A stretch of DNA of 5,020 nt, from positions 1 through 5,020 of the forward strand of contig JAAUOI010000256.1 in NCBI GenBank assembly GCA_012036375.1, read 5' to 3'. Position numbers and translations under genes: made by a program. Below are positions 1-5,020 of this stretch, one piece after another. The notes beneath the pieces are model-generated. The model saw only the letters and a program-made list of their open reading frames with translations, ran no database searches and was not told the DNA's origin. Within the stretch, counting starts at the first letter, position 1. Each line of letters starts with the position of its first letter. This DNA is from Allobrachymonas sp. Lineage in GTDB: Bacteria > Pseudomonadota > Gammaproteobacteria > Burkholderiales > Burkholderiaceae_C.

Positions 1-2
1 CC

Positions 3-1406
3 CAACTCACCACCGACTATCTCATCATCGGGGCAGGCGCCACAGGCCTGGCTTTTGCCGACACCTTGTTGCAAGAAAACAAAGAGGCGCATCTCACCAT
101 CGTGGATCGGCATGCCAAGCCGGGTGGGCATTGGAATGATGCGTATCCATTTGTGGCGCTGCATCAGCCCAGCGCGTTTTATGGCGTGGGTTCGCTCGAA
201 CTCGACAGTGGCCGCAAAGACAGTTTGGGGCACAACACAGGTTTGTATGAACTGGCCAGCGGGCCCGAGATCAGCGGATATTTCAACCGCGTGATGCAGC
301 AAAGCTTGCTGCCCAGCGGGCGCGTCACCTATTTGCCGATGAGCAATGTGCGCCCTGATGGGCAGATTGAATCGCTGCTATCTGGCAAAACCACCGCCAT
401 CACCGTGCGCAAAAAAGTGGTCGATGCCACCCACTTCAGCCCCAATGTGCCTTCCACCCATGCACCGAAATACCGCGTGGCGACCAGCATCCAACTCATC
501 CCACCCAACGGCCTCACGCAACTGTGGCAAAGCGCAGAACGTCCCTCTCACTTTTGCATCGTCGGCGCAGGCAAGACGGGCATGGATGTGGGCGTGTGGC
601 TGCTCTCAAACGGCGTTGCACCAGAAGCGATTTCTTGGGTGATGCCGCGCGATTCTTGGCTGGTCAACCGCGTCACCACGCAGCCTGGCGAAGAATTTTT
701 ATGCAGTCCATCGGCGGCCCAGGCCAAGCAACTCGAAGCGCTGGCCAGCGCCACAAACGTGGATGATTTCTTCGAGCGATTGGAAGCTGCTGGGCAAATG
801 CTGCGCATTGACGAGAGCGTTCGCCCCACGATGTTTCATATCGCCACCATGTCGGAAGGCGAAGTGCAGCTGCTGCGTCAGATCAAACAAGTCATTCGCA
901 AAGGCCGCGTGCAAGAGATCACGGCCACAGGCTTAACCTTGGATCAAGGCACGGTATCGATGCCCGAGAACACGCTGTACATCAACTGCTCCGCCTCCGC
1001 CGTGGAATACAAAAAAAGCCAGCCGATTTTTCAAAGCGGCAAGATCGTGCCCCAACTCGTGCGTGCGCCGTTGGTGAGCTTCAGCGCTTCGCTGATTGCC
1101 TATGTGGAGGCGCATTACGCATCCGATGAGCAGAAAAACCAGCTCTGCCATCCCGTTCCCTTCCCGCATCAAATGCAAGGCTACATCGCCACTTGCCTCT
1201 TCAACATGATGAATCAGATGAGTTGGGGGCAAGACAAAGCCCTGCGCAATTGGATGCGCGAGAGCCGTTTGGATGGTTTTGGCAAACTGGTGGCCAGCGT
1301 TGACCCATCCGATCAAGAAAAAATCGCCGTGCTGATGCAGCTCAAAAACTTGGGGCCTGCGGCTGCGGCCAACGCGCAAAAGCTGATGGCGATCAAGGGT
1401 AACTAA
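3..1406 (+). CDS. FAD/NAD(P)-dependent oxidoreductase (flavin monooxygenase-like), 5'-partial
   Basis: This is a probable cytoplasmic flavoprotein oxidoreductase with two dinucleotide-binding folds. The reading frame is open from position 3, giving 467 visible residues up to TAA at 1404-1406. The FAD motif GAGATG lies at visible residues 10-15, followed by an acidic residue ending strand 2 (IVDRH) and a PGGHW motif near residues 40-44, as in flavin-containing monooxygenase-like proteins. A second nucleotide motif, GAGKTG, sits at residues 188-193 and should bind NAD(P)H; Arg216 after the next strand could contact the NADPH phosphate, which is inference. The true start is upstream of the window, probably by only a few codons, because the FAD motif normally lies about ten residues from the N-terminus. 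A TTG at 66 is in frame but would delete the FAD motif, so it is not the start. No Baeyer-Villiger monooxygenase fingerprint was found. The substrate is unknown; oxidoreductase class is confident, monooxygenase activity is not. Confidence 0.88.
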   Translation, partial: QLTTDYLIIGAGATGLAFADTLLQENKEAHLTIVDRHAKPGGHWNDAYPFVALHQPSAFYGVGSLELDSGRKDSLGHNTGLYELASGPEISGYFNRVMQQSLLPSGRVTYLPMSNVRPDGQIESLLSGKTTAITVRKKVVDATHFSPNVPSTHAPKYRVATSIQLIPPNGLTQLWQSAERPSHFCIVGAGKTGMDVGVWLLSNGVAPEAISWVMPRDSWLVNRVTTQPGEEFLCSPSAAQAKQLEALASATNVDDFFERLEAAGQMLRIDESVRPTMFHIATMSEGEVQLLRQIKQVIRKGRVQEITATGLTLDQGTVSMPENTLYINCSASAVEYKKSQPIFQSGKIVPQLVRAPLVSFSASLIAYVEAHYASDEQKNQLCHPVPFPHQMQGYIATCLFNMMNQMSWGQDKALRNWMRESRLDGFGKLVASVDPSDQEKIAVLMQLKNLGPAAAANAQKLMAIKGN

Positions 1407-2539
1407 AAAAAATACAAGGCAGCGAAAACCAGCATCACCACCCAAGCGATGCTGCCTGCCCAAGGCTTGAGTCGCGCTTGCAGCACCGCATTCGTGCTCC
1501 AGAGCATGCCCATCAAAATCAGGACCGAAGTCAGTTGCACTGGCATGGGCAACTGATCGGCAAACCAGAGAAACACCGCAACCGCCAGCAAGAGCAAGTT
1601 AAACGTGAGCACGCCAAACACCTGCGCCGCACGGCTGATCTTGGCCTCATATTTCGCCTTGGCCTGCTCCAAATCAAAAGGCGCAGAAGGAAACATCGCC
1701 GCCACATCCGCAGGCCGCCAACCGGGCGGCTTGAAGAACACCCGCAGCTTATCGCCCCAACTCTTGGTCTGCCACGCATCGCGCAGCAATGCTGCATACA
1801 CGGCCGCGTTCGCCCAAATCGGATCCCAGCTTTTCAAAGCGCTGCGCGTGCCATACACACAAGGCTCGCCCTCTTCCTTGAAGCTGCCAAACAACCGATC
1901 CCACACGATCAAAATACCGCCGTAATTCCGATCCACATACGCATCATTCACAGCATGGTGAACGCGGTGATTGCTCGGGCTACAAAACCAGCGGTCAAAC
2001 CAACCGAGCTTGGGCACATGCTCGGTATGCACCCAAAATTGGTAGAGCAAATCAACCAGAGCCACAATGCCAAAAATCTCAGGTGGCACGCCCGCCAGCG
2101 CCATCGGAATGTAAAACAGCCAGCCGAGCAATGCGCTTGAGCTGGTCTGCCTCAGGGCTGTAGACAAGTTGTAGTCTTGGCTTTGATGATGCACGGCATG
2201 CGCCGCCCAAAAAATAGCGCTCGTGTGACCGATGCGATGATTCCAGTAGTAGCAAAAGTCATAAAAAATCAGCGCCAAAATCCAGCCATGCCAAGTGCCC
2301 CAAAACTCCCGCGCTGCCTCCAGCGGCACGAGGCTCACACCCGCATAAATCACGGTGTACACCCCAATGCGCAACAGCCGCGTGAACACCGCCGTGAACT
2401 GACTCATCATGCCCAAGCCAATACTGCTAACCATGTCTTGCAGCCGATAGGTGTTGCGCCCTTTTTTCAAACCCCAAGCAAATTCCAACGTAATCAGCAG
2501 AAAGAAAACGGGCGTGGCAAACACGATGACTTGGCTCAT
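1403..2539 (-). CDS. sterol desaturase / fatty acid hydroxylase family membrane protein
   Basis: This is an integral membrane, non-haem di-iron oxygenase-type protein of 378 residues. Family members hydroxylate or desaturate lipids such as fatty acids, sterols, carotenoids or alkylglycerols using O2. The histidine clusters expected to hold the two irons are complete: HRIGH at 101-105, HAVHH at 114-118, HTEH at 171-174 and HRVHH at 191-195. Hydrophobic segments occur near residues 4-20, 55-72 and 85-98, around 137-170, and as three C-terminal stretches after about 310. The layout and the NLSTALRQ stretch after the second cluster resemble the alkylglycerol monooxygenase (TMEM195-like) branch; this is recalled similarity, and the substrate is not known. 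I chose the ATG at 2539 because it gives the usual short N-terminus running straight into a membrane helix. An in-frame TTG at 2557 would add six residues and has GGAG four bases upstream, so it remains possible. Its TAG stop overlaps the stop of the converging oxidoreductase gene. Confidence 0.9.
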   Translation of the reverse strand: MSQVIVFATPVFFLLITLEFAWGLKKGRNTYRLQDMVSSIGLGMMSQFTAVFTRLLRIGVYTVIYAGVSLVPLEAAREFWGTWHGWILALIFYDFCYYWNHRIGHTSAIFWAAHAVHHQSQDYNLSTALRQTSSSALLGWLFYIPMALAGVPPEIFGIVALVDLLYQFWVHTEHVPKLGWFDRWFCSPSNHRVHHAVNDAYVDRNYGGILIVWDRLFGSFKEEGEPCVYGTRSALKSWDPIWANAAVYAALLRDAWQTKSWGDKLRVFFKPPGWRPADVAAMFPSAPFDLEQAKAKYEAKISRAAQVFGVLTFNLLLLAVAVFLWFADQLPMPVQLTSVLILMGMLWSTNAVLQARLKPWAGSIAWVVMLVFAALYFF

Positions 2540-2594
2540 GCACAGATTATGAAACAAGCTGCTCCAGCCGCATCCTCCTGAAAAACACTAATGC

Positions 2595-2611
2595 GCTATT
2601 ATTTCAATAGC
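2595..2611. repeat. short inverted repeat (6-bp arms, 5-nt loop)
   Basis: GCTATT at 2595-2600 is matched by AATAGC at 2606-2611 around the loop ATTTC. It lies in the AT-rich spacer, close upstream of the desaturase-like gene. The stem is short and AT-rich with no following T-run in the useful direction, so a terminator is unlikely. It could be an operator half of a dimeric regulator, or chance. Confidence 0.3.
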
Positions 2612-2612
2612 A

Positions 2613-2624
2613 TATTGCGCAATA
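2613..2624. promoter_or_regulatory. 12-bp perfect palindrome TATTGCGCAATA, possible operator
   Basis: TATTGCGCAATA reads the same on both strands. It lies about 75 bp upstream of the desaturase-like ATG on that gene's template side and 137 bp upstream of the BMP gene. Its TTGCGC core recurs in the second palindrome at 2704-2720. A regulator binding site is plausible, but no known operator consensus was matched. Confidence 0.3.
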
Positions 2625-2703
2625 AATTCGCCGGCTTAATGCGGTATTTGCTTTAAATTGAAGGCTCTACAAGGGCGCAGATACAAGGCTTTAAAATAGG
2701 CTT

Positions 2704-2720
2704 TGTTGCGCTGCGCAACA
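2704..2720. promoter_or_regulatory. 17-bp perfect palindrome upstream of BMP gene, possible operator
   Basis: TGTTGCGC at 2704-2711 and GCGCAACA at 2713-2720 are exact inverted repeats around a single central T. The element ends 40 bp before the ATG of the BMP-family gene. It directly follows the AT-rich TAAAAT at 2692-2697, so if that is a -10 box the palindrome would overlap the transcription start, a usual place for a repressor site. With a transcription start further upstream it would instead form a tight hairpin in the leader, which is less likely because a one-base loop is strained. The regulator is unknown; it does not fit the PurR box I know. Confidence 0.4.
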
Positions 2721-2749
2721 CCGCTTATTGTTCAACCCCGCAGCCATGT

Positions 2750-2755
2750 AGAGGA
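2750..2755 (+). promoter_or_regulatory. ribosome binding site of BMP-family gene
   Basis: AGAGGA lies five bases before the ATG at 2761 and is the Shine-Dalgarno sequence that fixes this start. A minimal ATG-TAG start-stop pair at 2746-2751 overlaps its first two bases; it has no ribosome binding site of its own. Confidence 0.65.
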
Positions 2756-2760
2756 CTACC

Positions 2761-3852
2761 ATGTACAAAAACCTCGCAGCCACACTGGTGGCCGCTTGCT
2801 TTTTTTCTTCCGTTTTTTCCCAAACCCCACCTGCGCAAGCGCCTCTCAAGGCGGCTTGGGTCTATGTCGCGCCGCTCACGGATGCAGGCTGGGTGCGCCA
2901 ACATGATGAGGGGCGCAAAGCAGTGGAGGCAGCCCTGGGCAGCCAAGTCAAAACCAGCTATGTGGAAAACGTGCCCGAGGGCGCAGATGCCGAGCGTGTG
3001 ATTCGCGATTTGGCGACCCAGGGTAACCACATCATCTTCACGCCCAGCTTCGGCTACATGGAGCCCACGCTGCGTGTGGCGCGAGATTTTCCCAACGTGC
3101 GCTTTGAATCCATCACCGGCTACAAAACTGCGCCCAATGTGAGCACAGCCAACGCCCGCTACTATGAAGGCCGCTATCTCGCCGGCATCGCTGCGGGCCG
3201 CATGACGACAACGAATGTTGCAGGCTACGTTGCAGGCTTTCCCATTCCTGAGGTGGTTCAGGGCATCAACGCATTCACGCTGGGCATGCGCTCGGTCAAT
3301 CCAAGGGCTCAGGTCAAAGTCGTCTGGCTCAATGCGTGGTTTGACCCCCCACGCGAGCGCGATGCCGCTATGGTTCTGATGAACCAAGATGCCGATGTAC
3401 TCGCGTTTCACACGGGATCAAATGCCGTGATGATCGCGGCGCAGGAGCGCGGCAAGATGGCCGTGGCGTATCACTCCGATATGCGCAAGGTCGCGCCGGA
3501 TGCGCAAATTGCCGCCGTCACGCACCAATGGGGCAATTACTACACCCAGCGCGTGCAAGCCGCACGCGATGGCAGTTGGGCAAGCGGCAATTTCTGGGGC
3601 GGCGTGCGCGAGGGCATGATTCGGGTGGATGGGTTTGGCGCTAAGGTGCCACAAGCCGTCGTTGCACAAGTCAATGCAGCGCAAAAAGCCATCGGCGCGG
3701 GCAAGCTACAACCCTTTGCCGCGCCAGCCAAGCAAGATATTGTGGACAACGAAGGCCGCATCTTGATCCCCAAAGGCACCAAGCTCACCGATGCGCAAAT
3801 ACTGTCTATGAATGTTTTGGTATCCGGCGTGCAAGGAAAGATTGCAAAATAG
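2761..3852 (+). CDS. BMP-family ABC transporter substrate-binding protein (PnrA/Med-like)
   Basis: This is a periplasmic binding protein of 363 residues from the basic membrane protein (BMP/PnrA/Med) family, whose studied members bind nucleosides or related ligands for ABC importers. Residues 1-20 form a signal peptide (Lys3, hydrophobic core, likely cut after VFS). A VAAC lipobox-like string ends at Cys13, but the hydrophobic stretch continues past it, so a soluble periplasmic form is preferred. Family hallmarks are GWVRQHDEG at 43-51 near the first strand, FTPSFGY at 93-99, HTGS at 217-220 and THQWGNYY at 254-261, with a C-terminal strand-rich tail. The ATG has a well-placed AGAGGA. The guanine deaminase gene starts 4 nt after the TAG stop, which points to one transcript and to a purine base or nucleoside as ligand; ligand identity is inference. 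No permease or ATPase gene is in the window. Family call is strong. Confidence 0.92.
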   Translation: MYKNLAATLVAACFFSSVFSQTPPAQAPLKAAWVYVAPLTDAGWVRQHDEGRKAVEAALGSQVKTSYVENVPEGADAERVIRDLATQGNHIIFTPSFGYMEPTLRVARDFPNVRFESITGYKTAPNVSTANARYYEGRYLAGIAAGRMTTTNVAGYVAGFPIPEVVQGINAFTLGMRSVNPRAQVKVVWLNAWFDPPRERDAAMVLMNQDADVLAFHTGSNAVMIAAQERGKMAVAYHSDMRKVAPDAQIAAVTHQWGNYYTQRVQAARDGSWASGNFWGGVREGMIRVDGFGAKVPQAVVAQVNAAQKAIGAGKLQPFAAPAKQDIVDNEGRILIPKGTKLTDAQILSMNVLVSGVQGKIAK

Positions 3853-3856
3853 GGCC

Positions 3857-5020
3857 GTGAACACGCCGCACCCACTTCTCTCCCCCTCTAGCGCGCCGCC
3901 TGCATCAACCCAAGGGCAACGCGCCTACCGCGCCAGCGTTCTGCGCTTTGATGCAGCAGGCCAAGCGGTGTTTGACACCGATGGCCTGCTCGTGGTGGAC
4001 TCGCTGGGCAAGATCGCCGCCGTGGCGACTATGCTGATCTCCAAGCGCAATTTGCCGGCGTTCCCACCCAGCACTTGCTCGGCCGCATACTCGCACCCGG
4101 CTTTGTCGATACGCATGTGCATTACCCACAAATCGACATCATCGGCTCGCCCGCAGACGGCTTGCTGCCTTGGCTTGAACATTACACATTTCCAGAGGAA
4201 AAACGCTATTCAGCCGGCGAATATGCTGCGCAGAGTGCTACGTTTTTCATAGCAGAATTGCTCCGGCATGGCGTGACGACAGCGCTGACTTTCGCTACCT
4301 CGCACGTCACTTCAGTCAATGCGCTATTTGAAGCGGCTGACACGGCGAACTTGCGCATCATCACCGGCAAGTGCCTGCAAGATCGCAACTGCCCGGATGG
4401 CGTGCGCGACGCAACTGAAAGCTCACTGATCGATACCGAGCAACTCATCGGGCGTTGGCACGGCCAAGGCGTGCGTGGCCAGCTGGGTTACGCGATCACG
4501 CCGCGCTTTGCGCCCACCTGCTCAGATGCCCAGATGCGCGGTATGGGCGCTCTGGCTGCGAAGTATCCAGATGTGTGGATTCAGTCGCATGTGAGTGAAA
4601 ATGCCGATGAAATGGCTTGGGTGCGCGAGCTGTATCCGAATGATGCGAGCTACCTGAGCGTCTACGATCGCTTTGGCCTGCTGCGCGACAAGAGCATTTA
4701 TGCGCATTGCATCCATTTTGATGCGGTCGATCATGCCTTGATGAAAGAGCGCAACGCGGCTGCCGCCGTATGCCCCACCAGCAATTTATTTTTAGGCAGC
4801 GGTCATTTCGATTTCGCCGCAGCGCAAGCCAGCGGCATGGCGCATACGCTGGCCAGCGATGTGGGGGGTGGCACCTCACTATCGCCGTTCAAAACCATGC
4901 TGGCCGCTCACTATGTTTCTAGGAGCAACTCGCGCAGCGCTGGCGTGGCCAAACAGCCGATTACGCTCTCACCCCAGCGCCTGTGGTGGCTGCACACGGC
5001 AGGTGCCGCGCAAGCGCTGC
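3857..5020 (+). CDS. guaD: guanine deaminase, frameshifted near 4024 and cut by the window end
   Basis: Guanine deaminase is a metal-dependent amidohydrolase converting guanine to xanthine and ammonia in purine breakdown. The protein is recognisable in two frames. Codons 1-56 (GTG at 3857 to GTG at 4022) give the N-terminal sandwich ending DSLGKIAAV, and from 4024 or 4027 onward the next frame continues GDYADLQAQF. Restoring one G near 4024 joins them into a protein of about 388 residues by the window edge; the family is about 440. The ligands are present: DTHVHYPQ (His codons 4114 and 4120), SHVSEN (His 4588, Glu 4597), AHCIH (His 4705) and SDVGGGT (Asp 4858), plus CPTSNLFLGSG. As read, translation from GTG stops at 4250-4252 after 131 residues, only 56 of them genuine. 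The GTG start has only a poor ribosome site and may rely on coupling to the gene 4 nt upstream. The symbol is well supported; whether it is a true pseudogene is open. Confidence 0.88.
4022..4029 (+). other. guaD: frameshift site in guaD (one G apparently missing)
   Basis: The sequence reads GTGGCGAC where the conserved protein needs GTG-GGC-GAC (Val-Gly-Asp). Upstream codons are in the frame of position 3857 and downstream ones in the frame of 4027. No slippery heptamer is present, so programmed frameshifting is not supported. A one-base loss in a three-G run, real or artefactual, is the simplest reading. Confidence 0.85.

Larger units (their letters stand above)
2540..2760. promoter_or_regulatory. 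divergent intergenic region between desaturase-like gene and BMP protein gene
   Basis: This 221-bp spacer separates two divergently transcribed genes, so it must carry promoters for both unless transcription comes from further away. It is visibly AT-richer than the flanking genes, especially 2581-2660 and 2681-2700. It holds a small stem-loop (2595-2611), two perfect palindromes built on TTGCGC/GCGCAA (2613-2624 and 2704-2720) and a direct repeat AGGCTTT (2686-2692 and 2698-2704). No good sigma-70 promoter pair is visible. On the plus strand the best candidates are TAAAAT at 2692-2697 as a -10 without a recognisable -35, or TTGAAG at 2658-2663 with TACAAG at 2682-2687 (18-bp spacing). No convincing open reading frame or RNA gene was seen in it. 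Confidence 0.5.

Noticed and set aside
1404..1420. A-run after the oxidoreductase stop as a terminator
   Set aside because: The A-run is not preceded by a GC-rich stem, and on the minus strand it is inside the end of the other gene.
933..1463. 176-residue minus-strand open frame
   Set aside because: It is antisense to the oxidoreductase and runs across both gene ends; its composition (many His and Arg) and lack of motifs mark it as a shadow.
1478..2140. 220-residue plus-strand open frame
   Set aside because: It is antisense to the desaturase-like gene, whose histidine clusters prove the other strand; the translation is rich in His, Arg and Gln, typical of a shadow frame.
2788..2799. Lipoprotein signal (VAAC) in the BMP-family protein
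   Set aside because: The hydrophobic run continues beyond the Cys and a normal signal peptidase I site follows at residue 20, so lipidation is not favoured, though not excluded.
2725..3411. 228-residue minus-strand open frame
   Set aside because: It lies opposite the BMP-family gene, which has a signal peptide, family motifs and a ribosome site. The antisense translation has no recognisable domain.
4022..4030. Programmed -1 ribosomal frameshift in guaD
   Set aside because: There is no X-XXY-YYZ slippery sequence, no obvious downstream pseudoknot, and guanine deaminase genes are not known to use recoding. A lost base is simpler.
4075..5020. Independent reinitiation of guaD from TTG at 4075
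   Set aside because: It would keep the metal ligands but lose the N-terminal sandwich, and no ribosome site is seen before it.

Overview
The window looks like a stretch of chromosome from a Gram-negative proteobacterium, most likely a betaproteobacterium of the Burkholderiales/Comamonadaceae type. This rests on the moderately GC-rich, GCG/CTG-heavy codon use and on the style of the encoded proteins; it is an inference from recall, not from a search. Gene density is high and no mobile element, CRISPR array, tRNA or rRNA was seen.

The layout is four protein genes. (1) Positions 3-1406 (+) hold a two-Rossmann FAD/NAD(P) oxidoreductase whose first few codons lie before the window. (2) Positions 1403-2539 (-) hold a sterol desaturase/fatty acid hydroxylase-family membrane di-iron enzyme. 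It converges on gene 1, and the two stop codons share bases. (3) A divergent intergenic region of about 220 bp (2540-2760) is AT-richer than the genes and carries two short perfect palindromes and a small stem-loop. (4) Positions 2761-3852 (+) hold a secreted BMP-family (PnrA/Med-like) substrate-binding protein. (5) It is followed after only 4 nt by a guanine deaminase gene (guaD), which runs off the window's right edge.

The right half makes functional sense as a purine salvage/catabolism unit: a periplasmic binding protein of a nucleoside/purine ABC importer followed by the enzyme that turns guanine into xanthine. The permease and ATPase genes are not in the window. The left half holds two probable oxygen- or redox-linked enzymes whose substrates cannot be read from sequence.

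The main anomaly is a one-base frameshift in guaD near 4024. The first 56 codons are in one frame, and the rest of the gene, including every metal ligand, is in another. One missing G in what should be GTG-GGC explains it completely. The rest of the gene is intact, so this is either a sequencing/assembly error or a very recent mutation. I found no convincing undescribed system; the region otherwise reads as ordinary chromosome.
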